DNA from: Rhizopus sp. PT2906
Lineage: Eukaryota > Mucoromycota > Mucoromycetes > Mucorales > Rhizopodaceae
Length of the DNA: 64,000 nt
NCBI GenBank assembly: GCA_025529335.1
Contig: JAMYHX010000029.1
Coordinates: 107,759 to 171,758, forward strand
Reading direction: 5' to 3'
In this document: one piece after another, positions 11,017 through 22,568 of the stretch
Layout: every line of letters starts with the position of its first letter
How positions within the stretch are numbered: the first letter of the stretch is position 1
Made by a program: the position numbers and the translations under genes
Notes under the pieces: generated by a model
Told to the model about the DNA's origin: nothing
The model's input: the letters and a program-made list of their open reading frames with translations, nothing else
Databases searched by the model: none

Positions 11017-13130
11017 ATGACATCTCAAACGAATCACGGCCAAGATGCTCCTGTTAATGCCCCAGATCAATGCGAAAATAACCTGGACTCCATATCTATA
11101 CCTGTAAGCCAATCGAACACCGTTCACGAAGCAGACGATGGCTGCAGATCACATTGGTTTAAATACATCTTTGGAGATATATATGCAAGTGATGATCCTA
11201 ATAATTACTCGGAAAAAAGAAAAAATGTCATCATTCTCCTCGTTGCTCTCGGTGGTCTATGTGGACCTCTAAGTTCGATGATGTATATGCCTGCTTTATT
11301 AACCGTCGCTGAAGACTTAAAAACGACAGTATCTGCAGTCAATGGTACTGTCTCTGCTTTTGTAGTCTTTATGGGAATCTCTGTAAGTCGATTATATATC
11401 AATCATTTCATTTTTTACTAAAATAACGTCAACAGCCGTTATTTTGGGCAGCTTTGAGCGACCAATATGGAAGGAAAAGAATGTACATAATCAGTGGTGT
11501 TATCAATGTTGTTAGCTGTATCATTTGCGCAATATGTAAAAATATTGCTATGTTGATTGTGTTTCGAGGCTTGCAGTCTTTTGGTGCAAATGCTGGGTTA
11601 ACCTTGGGTAAAGTTCAATGCATCAATCAATCCCTTGCTTCTAAAATAAATATACATAGGTGCCGGAGTTATTGCAGATACCATTGCTGTGGAATCAAGA
11701 GGATCAGCGTATGGAATATTCTATACAGGACCACTTGTTGGCCCCGTTATAGGTAGATGGCATAAAGTATATTGTCATATTCACTCTAAATTCCTGTTTC
11801 CATTATAGGTCCTACCATAGGAGGTAAGAGCTTGACGCTACTATTTCATCACAACGCTAAATGAATGTGTTGCAGGCTTCCTTTGTCAATATTTGGGTTG
11901 GAGGTCTACCTTTTATTTTACTGCAATTCTAGCAGGTGTTTTATTGCTACTTACAACTGCATTTTTACCAGAGACACTAAGGAAGCAAAGACCCGATATA
12001 TTAACAGACCGAGAGCTCATTGAAGAATTTAAAGTTCAAAATGACCGAGGAAAGCAAGGCACTATAGAAAAACATGCTAAACCAACCTTCTTTGCGACAC
12101 TAGCAATTAGCTTCAAACCTATGCTAATCATGCTTAATGATCCAACGGTCAATCTCTTAACAGCTTACAATACCGTTATTTTTGCATCATTATATTTCTT
12201 GGCAAGCATTCATTCTTTTTTTTTTACATATTTACTGTTTATTTACTTTGTTTAACATGTCGAATTGTAGAATCCAACCATCACAGATACATTCAAGACT
12301 ATCTATGGATATAGCGAATGGAAAGTTGGACTTTGTTATCTTTCTCTTGGCGGAGGCTTCATGATCGGATCTGTCCTTAGTGGCAGACATTCTGATTACG
12401 TCCTTGCAAAACTATCAAAAAAATCGGGAGGACGCAAGGTCGTATCTGAGATGCGACTACAGGCTGCCATTCCCTCTTTTATATTCATTCCTATAGGGTA
12501 CCTGATCTATGGTTGGACAACTGAAAAGAAAATAGGTGTTTATGCACCTCTTATAGGATTATTCGTCTGTAAGTGGGCTCTAAGTCATATCTGGGGCAAA
12601 TTGTAGCTAACATATACTCCTTTTCTAGATGCTTTAGGACAAATGTGGGCCTTCACTCCAACATCAGTATATCTTGTAGATTCTAAGCCAGGTTAGACGT
12701 GTTTGTTTTACGTTATTTTTTTACTCAACATATCTTTACTCGATTAGGATATTCTGCAACGGCTGTTGGTATTAATAGTTTTGTTCGTTGCATAGGTGCA
12801 GCTATTACTTCTATATTCTCATCTTCAGTCGTTCATGCTCTTGGCACAGGTGTTCTATTTAGTATTCTAGCAGCTATCAATCTATTGAACGCAGGATTTG
12901 TACTAACGTGCTACTTTTTTGGAACAAAATGGAGAGTTCGCTTTGAAGAAAAGCATATGCCAGAGTTGTTGGAAGAATCGATAAAAGACAAGAAAAGCAA
13001 TGAGGACAGTAGAGACAGTGACAAAAGGCCGGTGGAGAATAAGGAGATGGATGGTCAAGATACACAGGCTCAGAGAGATACTATAGAACGAATAGAGACA
13101 AATCATAGTGTTTGTTATAGCATTGCATAA
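11017..13130 (+). CDS. MFS drug:H+ antiporter, DHA1 type
   Basis: Twelve-helix plasma-membrane or vacuolar exporter of the major facilitator superfamily; substrate unknown. After a polar 65-residue N-terminus come TM1 (VIILLVALGGLCGPLSSMMY), motif A as LSDQYGRKRMY, the TM4 region FRGLQSFGANAG, and antiporter motif C as GPLVGPVIGPTIGG, characteristic of DHA1 exporters. The second half carries a repeat of motif A as LSGRHSDYVLAK. The C-tail is highly charged (KSNEDSRDSDKRP). The gene has at least seven introns; one exon inside motif C is only 15 nt (11809-11823). All junctions examined keep the frame and the total of about 540 residues is normal. Fungal relatives include the Qdr/Aqr group (family knowledge). 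Start is the ATG at 11017. Confidence 0.9.
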
Positions 13131-14668
13131 TGTAGTTTGTCGTAAGTGTCCTTTGTTTAGTCCTTTTATACTACTGTTACTATAATAATAATAAAAGATT
13201 TAATGTTTTTATATGAGCGTATGATGTTCTTCGTTCTTGCATTTCGCAAACAGTCATTAACAAAAGTTGATACGAGCAGTTGAGAGAAGACAATGTGTCT
13301 ATCATCTTTATCCCTTTCGCCATGCGCTAATAATGGAAGACCAAGCCATTTTTTGCCTTTAAAGTCACTCAAAATAGCGAGCATAAAAATGTAGATACGT
13401 CATTTATCAATAATACACTAAAGCCTTTTATCAAGTTCGTTTACAAGAATTAGTATCTGTATATAGACCAAAATAGCTAAAGCAACGACATCATTATACT
13501 TTAGCCATCAAGCTTAGGATTACTCTTTTTCAAATGACAAATGAGGCTCTGGGAGGTTCACAATAAACCCTAGACTGCTGCTCTAGACAGGTACATTATT
13601 ACGTGACACAATATATTGACAACGCTTTATAAAGCAACTCTAAAATTTTCGCTACATGTAGTTAAAAGTAAGCTGTTTGTACAGAAATAATGCAAATAGT
13701 GTCATTGTTTAAACATTATTTCGCTAATCTAGTTATGCTTAGGTGCCTTCTTTAAGTAGCTTGACACTAAGCATTAGTGACATTGAGGATAATTTGAGTA
13801 ACATTACCAAAGAGGAAATGATCTAGACTGCGTCAGTAACAATAGGAACATTTGAAAGAAATTGCTCCCCTGTGTACTCAGTTTTACAAGAACCATACAC
13901 GCCAAGTGAGTATCTTCACACGTACATACTCTATGTTACAAGCTTACTAAGTAGACATTTCCTATTGTTTTTATCTTTGCCATTTTTATGGTTACCCTAC
14001 CGTTGACTCTTATCAACTGCTTGATAAACAACATCAGCGGATCTGATCATCCTTACCTGCTTAAAACTAGGTCTTTATGTTGGATCTTATTACATTTGTT
14101 TTGCGCAGAATAATGTTATCCGACGGAATTTAGTAGATTAAAAAAAGGTTGAAGTAAGCTCTTTCAAAAGCGATCAACTGTTTACACTTACGATGTATAA
14201 AATAAGCATAATCTAGGCGTATGCACATAAATAAAGAGTTTTGACAATGCACTTAAGCCTATTTGCCTAATGTTGAAAATCACTAATTTGGTAAATTTGT
14301 ATTGCCTATCTTTTTGATCATGCGCAGAAGCAATGAAGCCCATTTCTTCCTAAAATAAAACTCTATAGGCTTAAAAAAACGCTTATTATTCAATATATTA
14401 ACCTTTGCTCACTTATAAGAATAGAACATTGCTTATTCTCCTTCTTTAAAACAGAGCATTTCATTATCAACCTAGAACTCATTTTTGTCGGTCATTTAAT
14501 TAACAGTGACCAAGCTTTCAAATAAAGCAAGTTTGTTATTAAGAACCTTCGGCATACTATAATTACCAAAAGTTAATTAAATTAGAGGGAGGTACCCAGA
14601 CTACCGATATTGTTGATAAATAAAAGGGATATAAAGGTCTTCTTTTCTCTTTCTTTCATTCTAATCTC
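13131..14668. other. long intergenic region
   Basis: 1.5 kb of AT-rich sequence between two plus-strand genes. Small open frames exist on both strands but none has family motifs or splice context. No RNA gene was recognised. Confidence 0.45.
14628..14637 (+). promoter_or_regulatory. TATA-like box of PH-domain gene
   Basis: A gatataaagg element lies about 32-40 bp upstream of the ATG at 14669, followed by a pyrimidine-rich leader typical of fungal core promoters. Function is inferred from position only. Confidence 0.4.
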
Positions 14669-15313
14669 ATGATGGATCATACCCTCTCTGGCTGGTTATT
14701 CAAGCTATCCACCACAAATAAGCTCGGTTCTTCTAAATGGCAGTCAAGGTACTTTGTTTTGCTTGATACAGAGTTAAGATATTACAAGCACGAACATTCT
14801 GTGGATCCGTCTTGTGCAATCAGTCTACATGAAGTGTCAAGAGTGGTCAAGACGAGCACATTCAATCACAATTACTGCTTTAAGCTTGAGACTACTACAA
14901 ATTACAAACAACGACATGCAAAGCGTCAAAAGACTTGGACTATGGAATGTCATTCAGAATATGAGCTTGATGTATGGTTTCAGGCTATCAATGCACGATT
15001 AACAAAACTTAGGCAATATCATTCTTTACCATGTCCATCCAACGTCAAGCCAAGATCGTTTAAACGGTCAAACTTATCCATTTCCCGTAGAAGAGGGATC
15101 GTACTTTCTCCTTTAGAGTTTGAATCAATGCCGGTCCTTGATCATGAAACACTTTCTTCCTCTTCATCTTCAAAAGCATCTACTATTCCTTCACCAAACA
15201 TAAATACGTCAGAGACGTACGACAGCATTATTCAGCAAGGATGTGAGAACCAGGCAGCCAATTTTATTATGCAGCATGACTACACGTCGTCTTCAAAACA
15301 ATTCCTTATTTAA
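14669..15313 (+). CDS. PH-domain protein
   Basis: Single-exon gene of 214 residues. Residues about 5-112 form a pleckstrin homology domain: the opening LSGWLFKLSTTNKLGSSKWQ, then RYFVLLDTELRYYKHE, and the closing helix with the invariant Trp in SEYELDVWFQAINARL. This fold usually binds phosphoinositides or protein partners at membranes. The rest is basic and Ser-rich (RSNLSISRRRG, SSSSSSKAST) and looks disordered and phosphorylatable. No second domain is seen, so it may act as an adaptor. The start codon is the first of two adjacent Mets. The domain call is firm; the specific role is unknown. Confidence 0.85.
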   Translation: MMDHTLSGWLFKLSTTNKLGSSKWQSRYFVLLDTELRYYKHEHSVDPSCAISLHEVSRVVKTSTFNHNYCFKLETTTNYKQRHAKRQKTWTMECHSEYELDVWFQAINARLTKLRQYHSLPCPSNVKPRSFKRSNLSISRRRGIVLSPLEFESMPVLDHETLSSSSSSKASTIPSPNINTSETYDSIIQQGCENQAANFIMQHDYTSSSKQFLI

Positions 15314-15454
15314 AAAATATAAACCTGGTGTTTATCTTGATAAATATATGTAAATAAACCTCTTCCTATTGTATAATTTACCTTTTTTTTTTTTTTTCGT
15401 AAGGAATGACTGAGTTTTGTCTTTTATGCTCACTTTTTTCTTTCACTTGTAAAT

Positions 15455-16853
15455 ATGGATCAAGAACTTGCCAACAAATTATTTGAAATTGGAGCTTTTA
15501 TACTCTTTCTTGATGCACCACCTAATCTCGAATTCGGAATTGATTACAATGCTTGGATTATTGGTCCTTTATTTAAAGGAGTCAAGATGATCCCGCCTGG
15601 ACTACATTTCATTTACTTTTCGTAAAAAGATCTAAAACAAAACCACACATTTAAATTATTAACAAGATATATTATTGTAGATCTACCAGTAAAGAAGGTG
15701 TTCAAGGAATCAGAACTGGCTTCTTTCATTTTTTTGAATCAAAAGAAGTAAAGCAATTAGCCGATTTATGATATTTCTCATATAATATTTCTTATTTTAG
15801 ATTCTTGTTCGAGTATGGAATCCACAGACTGAAGACTTGCGTGATGAGACAGAAATAGATCCAGCACAGGCTGAGAGATATCGTATAAGTAAGAAAAGAT
15901 AAATGAAAGAAAAAAAAATGTACTGACGCGTAAAAAAGATATCAGAGAATTTGATCGCAATATGGGACCTTATCCGCTTGATCCTCCCTTATACTATGAA
16001 CGTTGGAAGAAGTTGACCAACTTTATTACACCTGGACTTGTTCGACGCGTGCTTCCCAATAATGGCAAAGTGAGCCATTTACCTGAGAAAAATGCAAATC
16101 TAACAATAGACGAAAGCAACGTAAAAGATAAAAGACTTGGTAGACAAATTGAAAAGGAGGAAGGCATGGAATTTACTCCATTTGATTTGAGAAAATCCTT
16201 TCCAACGGGCGCGTCAGGCGATGAAATAACACGCTGGAGCTTAGATAAATCATGGCTTGTGAAGGATTTACTGAAAAGAGTATATCACAATGGTAAAATA
16301 ATAACGACAAAAATACACAGAGAAAAGGTATTGACTTGTATAAGACTATAGAATCATGTTGGGTGAATTGCAACTTGCATTTGTTTGCCTTTTGATGGCG
16401 CAGAACTTTTCTGGATTTAATCAATGGAAGCAACTTGTACAGCTTCTCTGCTCATGTCAGCAATTGATGGAAGACAATCCCGACTTATTTATTGATTTTA
16501 TGGGTATAGCTCGATTTACGCAGTATACTTCTTATATACTAAGAACTCAATATTGATAGATGTTCTTCAATTTCAACTGGATGAATGCCCTGAAGACTTT
16601 TTTCGTGATATTTTATCTGAAAACAACTTTACAAGTGTTATGTTAAAAGTAGGTTTTTTTAAAAAAAATACAAGAGCTAATATGATTCTTTATTTTATAG
16701 TCTTTCCAGCAAAACGTTCCTTCTTCACAACCAAAGCTAATAGATAGATATTCAAAGTTAAAAAAGTTTATTATAAAGAAATTCGATTGGAACGTTCCAG
16801 ATGATGATGAAGATGATGATGACGATGCTCCCGTAGTTGTAAATACGGAGTAA
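15455..16853 (+). CDS. AAR2: AAR2-like splicing factor (U5 snRNP assembly)
   Basis: AAR2 binds Prp8 and takes part in U5 snRNP maturation in cytoplasm and nucleus. Exon 1 begins MDQELANKLFEIGAFILFLD and contains FGIDYNAW and GPLFKGVKMIPPGLHFIYFS, the family signature. Later exons give GIRTGFFHFFESKE, ILVRVWNPQTED, YPLDPPLYYERWKKLTNFI, and the C-terminal helical domain with MLGELQLAFVCLLMAQNF and DVLQFQLDECPEDFF. Seven exons join in frame; for the intron after YHN the site gtataag|AC was chosen because it restores DYRIMLGEL. The tail is acidic (DDDEDDDDD). Length of about 370 residues matches fungal AAR2. Confidence 0.88.
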
Positions 16854-17813
16854 GTAAAATAAATGTAAATAATATGTATGTCTATTATAATTGGTGGTTA
16901 TTGTCGTATTTGACCATGTCTAATACTAAGCTTTACGTGTCAGATTACATTTGACTTTATTACATATATCTTAATTAGTACTCCGGCCGCTTTTAAAACA
17001 ACCTAATTTCTTTTTGCTATGAACTCTTCCTCTCACTTCTAATAAAAGGATAAACAGAGACTCATCACTTCTTTGCTTTTATTCTGCACATTTACACGAG
17101 TACTAACAACAATCACAACAGCAAACTACAACTAATACCTCATTTATGAAAAGAGGAATATTATTAAAATAAAGTGTGAGTTTTATACAGGAAACTTAAT
17201 GTTGTCAGTGTGATTATTTATCACCTGATGAGTTATTTGCTGCATCTGAACATAATTCACGCTTACTGAAACTAAGGCAATTACCTTTTACAATGACAGA
17301 AACTAGTACATCATTTCTTAATTCAGATGTCACAGTAGTAAAAACTAGGTAACCCTTAATTAAGCTACTCTACCCTAGAACAACTATTAAACGCACGTCA
17401 ACTATAATCCTACAGTAAACTTAAAGTATAAATAAGAATCATTCTTTATCAATAAAAGAATTAATTCAGTCTTGCTGTATCCTATTGTCTCTTACTACTG
17501 CTACCACTTTCACATTATTGTGAAATCTTGTACCTTTCGTGGATACAAGTCACTTCGGAACCTAAATTACATGGGAGCACCACAGATTTAGTGAAAAAAT
17601 AGCTTTTTCTTGATTGATACCTGGATACATTTTGCTTCTGCAGTGAATATCTTCTTGGACGCTTGTAAAAATTACAGAAAATTTAACATGTAGTATATTT
17701 CTTGGATGGATGCATAGGATGAGTGCAAAGATGACCATAAATAGCTCGTTTTTTTACGGCCACAGAAAAGCTCTTTCGAACATATTATTTTTCCATTTCA
17801 GCAGAAAATGTCA
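16854..17813. other. intergenic
   Basis: About 960 bp of AT-rich sequence between AAR2 and the tRNA gene. No coding or repeat signal was recognised. Confidence 0.45.
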
Positions 17814-17885
17814 GCTCGTTTAGCACAGTGGTAGTGCGTCTGTCTTGTAAACAGAAGGTCGGTTGTTCAATCCAGCCAACGAGCA
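17814..17885 (+). tRNA. tRNA-Thr (anticodon TGT)
   Basis: 72-nt cloverleaf. The acceptor stem GCTCGTT pairs perfectly with AACGAGC, discriminator base A. The D stem is GCAC/GTGC, the anticodon stem TCTGT/ACAGA encloses the loop CTTGTAA, so the anticodon is TGT, reading ACA (Thr). The T arm GGTTG-TTCAATC-CAGCC contains the B-box consensus. No intron. A run of LTR fragments starts about 180 bp downstream. Confidence 0.95.
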
Positions 17886-18062
17886 ATGATTTCCTTAAAT
17901 ATCATCAGCGGTTCCAACAGAACGAGGATGATTTCCTTTTATCTTTTTCTAGGAGGTCACGTGACTTCTTGCGTTTGATTTACAATACTGTTGTTGATAC
18001 CCTTATTGGTATCTTGTGCTCTGCATGTCTTATTGTAGCGAACCAATCCAACAAAATTACAC

Positions 18063-18434
18063 TGTAACGAAAGCGGAGTTGAAACTGATGAATTTGGTGA
18101 CCCGTACGAAGTTCATGCCCCACATGAAGTTCAATCAAACTAAACTTAATATTTTTAGTATAAATATGTTTAATATTTTTAAATAAATCAATCAGTTCAG
18201 TTATCAGTTAGTTCAATTCTCAGTATAACTCACTCAACCTTATATTCTTTTATTTAAACTCTTTACTTTCTAATACATTTGGTATTCTAAAGTACTTTTA
18301 TTTTTCTTTTATCACCTTTATCTACCGATACGCTTACCTTGAAGCCCTGTATCAGTAGGATTTACTTTTATTTTTACTTTTACTCTTATATAACACTAGT
18401 TATTTCTTTTGATCTACTAAGATCTGGTGGTCAC
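18063..18434 (+). mobile_element. LTR remnant 1
   Basis: Begins TGTAACGAA and ends with the GATCTGGTGGTCAC motif shared by five places in this region, giving about 372 bp. It contains TATA-like stretches and pyrimidine-rich tracts as expected for an LTR promoter and U5. No target-site duplication was found at its edges. Family unknown; a Ty3- or Ty1-type LTR is inferred. Confidence 0.5.
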
Positions 18435-18639
18435 GCGACAGAAACTCTTATATAACTCAAAATACACTCAAGCCAATACCGGAACAAACCCCTTTTTACA
18501 ATACTATATCAAGTGATATAGAGGAATCTGACATAAGTCGTCTTCCGACTCATGTTGATTTCCGAAACTTTTCGGAAATATGAAAATTCTCGGATCAAGA
18601 CCTTTTTCGGTAAAAGTGGATGGAGTTTATCCAAGAAGT

Positions 18640-18843
18640 ATTATGAATAATATAAAAGGATGAAACCTTTTTGTTGAAAATAAAAATCATTGAATTATTA
18701 CCAAGATAATCAATCAACCAACTTCCCTTTTCTTCTTTATAAACAGGACATAACTTTTGTTATAAAAGTTCCTGATCTCTTTTTATATTTTACTTTACTT
18801 TATACTTTTCAGTTTGATCTACTTTAAAAGATCTGGTGGTCAC
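18640..18843 (+). mobile_element. LTR 3' part, remnant 2
   Basis: Has an AATATAAAAGG box, the caatcaacc leader segment, the palindrome-like aacttttgttataaaagtt and the same 3' end, GATCTGGTGGTCAC. The sequence that follows (ttcaagcacc, then an AAACT-rich stretch) matches that after remnant 5, so some internal element sequence is probably preserved beyond the LTR end. The 5' boundary was not determined. Confidence 0.5.
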
Positions 18844-18949
18844 TTCAAGCACCTAAACTTATAAATCTCAAGAAAACTTTCTATATTAACAACAGCCTCT
18901 ACAACCCATAAGAGAAATTACATTATGCAAGTTTTTATGATTTATCATT

Positions 18950-19180
18950 TATCATTTATTTTATATCGCATATTTACTTATCCAAATAGTATAAATATTC
19001 CCAAATCATTCTTGAAATAAACAACATCTTAAGGCTCAATCTTCTGATCACAATAACTTTTCTTATATCTTAAGCAACATTTTGCTTATAGAACTTCTTT
19101 ATTTTATCTTTTTACTTTATCTCTCAAGACTTAGCATTATATTGCTCAATATTGATCTTATATAAAGATCTGGTGGTCAC
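18950..19180 (+). mobile_element. LTR 3' part, remnant 3
   Basis: AT-rich stretch with a TATA-like agtataaatatt box, ending in AAGATCTGGTGGTCAC. Same architecture as its neighbours; the left boundary is unclear. Confidence 0.45.
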
Positions 19181-19261
19181 TATAATACCAAACTTTGCTC
19201 GTAAAACCCATATTTAACCTTACTACTAACCTATTTTAACCCTTACTAACACCAGTAACAC

Positions 19262-19685
19262 TGTAACGAAGATTCAGGAACTTGCGATTGATAATGTTGC
19301 TGTTATGAAGAAGATTCAGGAGAACACTCATAACAGCATCTTCCACAGACACCGTTGTTACAAAAAATACTCAAGGATTTGTCTCTAATGCTTATCAGAG
19401 GCACTGTCTTATAGACCGTGTTTTTTAAACACTGTTCCCTACACAGTCCAATAGATTATGTTATGACATATCTCCTTATTTTTCTTTAACAATATAAATA
19501 TCCTTATAATTTTGAATAAAGAATCGAACAGCTTAATCAGATTAATCAATCTACAATATTATTCTCACTCCAATTATCTTACAAAGTCTTCTCTTATAAG
19601 AAATCTTTTTCATTTTTCTTTTATTTTTACTTTTCAATTCACACATATTATCTTTCATCTTGTATAATCAGGATCTGGCGGTCAC
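19262..19685 (+). mobile_element. solo LTR flanked by TAACAC
   Basis: The best-defined LTR here: 424 bp from TGTAACGAAG to CTGGCGGTCAC. The six bases just before it (19256-19261) and just after it (19686-19691) are both TAACAC, consistent with a target-site duplication. An AATATAAATAT box near 19490 would be the LTR promoter. No internal coding region remains, so it is a solo LTR. Confidence 0.65.
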
Positions 19686-19799
19686 TAACACGACATATTA
19701 TACTCATTTATTACTATACTTTATTCTTTTTACTTTAAACTCGCCACGGCCATTAAGCTAAAACAAGTAATTGCGTTGTGAAAACTTTCATTTTGTTGA

Positions 19800-19976
19800 A
19801 AAAGCTGAAATGATGAACTTTCAAATAATATAAATGCTTTCTCTTGCTGAAGCCAATTCAATACATTTTAATTCATATATTTTATCTTACATTCATAAAA
19901 ACAGGCAGTCTTTTATAATAAAAGCTCTTCATCTCTTTTCTTATTTTTGATCTTACGTACAAGGTTTGGTGGTCAC
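19800..19976 (+). mobile_element. LTR 3' part, remnant 5
   Basis: Contains a TATA-like AATATAAATGC box, a caattcaat leader, the hairpin-prone cttttataataaaag segment and the end motif TTTGGTGGTCAC, followed by ttcaagcacc as after remnant 2. No coding sequence is present. Confidence 0.5.
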
Positions 19977-20460
19977 TTCAAGCACCCAATCTCATAAAAA
20001 CTCAATAAAACTCTTTGAATAATCAATAACCCATAGGTGGTCCTCCACTACCCTTCCAAGTTTGCACATCCACTGGGTTATACCGCGACTAGTAGATGAA
20101 GGAGTAGTATAGGGGGTCATGGGAAGGCAGAAGAGGTGACTAACCACGAGAAGGATATGCAAGACTACATGGCAAGAAGGATATCCAGGGAAGACAGCGT
20201 TGTCCAGGTTGGAGGGGTATGGTCATGGAGGTGAGAGGCTTTTAAAAGACCAAGGGAAGGACAGGCGGGTGAGTCATGGGTCATCCAGCTGTGGGTGTTT
20301 CTGCTTACCCCACACCCACTCCATACAACTCCCGAAAAATTACACTATAAAGAGAAGGATCATATATCTTCTTTTACATAGAGCACCAAAAATACATCAA
20401 ATAAAAGTCAATTCATGAAACGAACTTCAACTCACGAACCAAAGTTCAACTCATCAAATG
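19977..20460. other. repeat-like, relatively GC-rich debris
   Basis: A more GC-rich patch (about 20040-20330) within AT-rich surroundings, beside the LTR cluster. Phrases such as gaagttcaaYtca recur near 18110 and 20420. It is probably leftover element sequence; no open gene is supported. Confidence 0.3.
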
Positions 20461-22284
20461 GAAATCGAACCACAGCATCAAGAATTAGTATAAAGAGAGT
20501 CTTGTTATGTAATGGTTTATAAGACACAAGACAAAGACAAAAGAAGTACTCTTTGAGATTAATCTTTATTCTGAGATAAAGGCAGAAGGAACATACAATT
20601 AAATTAAGGATCTACTATTTATAGTTGCTATCAAATGGCTGGTAAGTCACTATTCTAAGCATGGATTATAATTACTGAGGATATGATTGACTAATGGTTC
20701 CTGAATTCATAAAGAAATCTTTCAAATCGTTCCTGACATTGATCTTATTGTTCATTTCATGATCTGAGCTATGGTACTACTTTTACCATAAGAAGGATTA
20801 TCTTTTAAAGAAGTGTATCTTTTTATATAAAGAAGTAATGGTTTATATTCAAAGAAGAGATTTTATTTAGTCTGTCTTATCACTGAAAGTGTGTGCACAT
20901 AATATTATAATGTATGAATTCACTCGATTCATGCCGGCCACAGTTGTTTATCTCAATGTTAGTCATAATCAGACATTGTTTTACGATATTGTTCAAATAA
21001 TAACTTGAACATTCATTGAAGCACATGCTTAAGAATGCAAACCAAAGTTTTAGTTTAAGCATTTATTACAAACCAAGTATTAACTTTAAATTAAACAAGT
21101 TATTACAGTATTATATTCCAATGACTTCCCACCGGCTTCGATTTCTATACTTTATTAGCTCTTTTTAGTTAGTATAGATATTCAATATATATGGAAGTAA
21201 GGAATTATCTTTAGATCACAAAAGTATCTTATTGCTTAGCATTCTCTTTATTATCTTGTCTTTCTCCAATTTAACTTATACATTTGCTCTTATAATTAAG
21301 TTTTAACAGCCCTTTATAAAAGGAGAAGCTTATGGAACCATATCAAATCTTTATAATTTGCATTTCCCAAACGTAGTACTGCCTGCTACAATATTTCGAA
21401 ATCAATTCATATCTTCAATTCATTTTGAGCCACATTTTGTATTTTGCACTATTTTGAAAGCATATATGCATCTATAATTTTTATCAAAGACAATATCTAA
21501 CTCAAGAACTCGTTCTAATATTTTCTGATTTAATCACTTTACCATTCTCCTTCTCCTTTCTACTTCCTACGGCTGTTTAGCATATAGGCTTTTTCTTATT
21601 TTCTGTTGCCCAATCTTTAATACTCCATTGATATTTATAATATCCCGCTAGCACTATTAGTTTCAGTTTATAATTAAGCTCTTCCTCCCAAAAGCTTCTT
21701 TTTTCAAAAGCATCCTTAGAGTAGAAGTAACTCATACTTTTTCTTCTTCAGTTTTTAAATATCCTTTTATATTATATTTTATTCTATTTATTTCTCATTA
21801 ATTCTGTAATAGCTGTGCAGTGTAAAGAGGCTAGATCACCAAAAAAGAAATAAGTTAGGATACTTTTTATTTTAAAAACTCGAAAAACAAGGAAACAAGA
21901 ATGAACAAGAAGTTGAGTACGTACTCATATCCTTGAAGAAGCAGCCTCTGTTTTTTTTTAATTAATTTCGCCCTTAATTTTTTCTTGCAAGTTTTTTGTT
22001 TAAATGAACTTTTAAGAAAGCTTAAAAAAAAAAAGCATGTAGCTGTAAAGACCGAGCATCTCGTATTTGTCATACTGCAGTAAGTATTAGGTTTAAGAAT
22101 TTCTTATCTATTGTACAGTGTCATGTCAAGGTAATTTAAATTGATACAGTAAAAGCCAGTTATTTCGAGATTGCAAGAATTTATAACCTTGAGCTTGATT
22201 TTTAAATGCTTTATAGGAAGCAAAGACGAACCATATTGGATATTTTATATTTTGTTAAGATCCTTTATAATACAGTTTCATAAA
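20461..22284. other. AT-rich gene desert
   Basis: 1.8 kb with no coding signal and frequent stops in all frames. No RNA gene was recognised. Confidence 0.45.
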
Positions 22285-22568
22285 GGAGGTGATCCAAGTT
22301 TATGTCAGGGGAATTTATCCTCGGTAACCATTTCAAGAATAGAAAGTCAACGGCAATTAAGTAGACCCCCAGGGTTTACACTCGATGTCACATCCAGAAA
22401 GTTGTGTTCACCCAGAAAATATATCCTCTTAATTTTTAAAAACAGGAACAATTACTGGGGTGGTAGTAGAGGTATTAAACTAGAGGGTCTACTTAATTGT
22501 CGTTGACTTTCTATTCTTGAAATGGTTACCGAGGATAAATTCCCCTGACATAAACTTGGATCACCTCC
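22285..22568. mobile_element. hairpin (foldback/MITE-like) element
   Basis: Two 84-bp arms, 22285-22368 and 22485-22568, are reverse complements with a single mismatch (cggcaatt against the complement of aattgtcg). They enclose a 116-bp centre. The outer ends are GGAGGTGATCC...GGATCACCTCC. Both flanks carry aaa next to the ends, too short to be sure of a target duplication. No protein is encoded. This is the structure of a non-autonomous terminal-inverted-repeat transposon, and the transcript could form a long double-stranded RNA. Confidence 0.85.

Noticed and set aside
22171..22506. Plus-strand open frame across the hairpin element
   Set aside because: Runs through one arm and the loop without any motif; the hairpin explains the sequence.
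22285..22568. GGATCACCTCC at the hairpin end equals the 3' end motif of bacterial 16S rRNA
   Set aside because: No other 16S sequence flanks it and it is part of a symmetrical inverted repeat, so the match is a coincidence.
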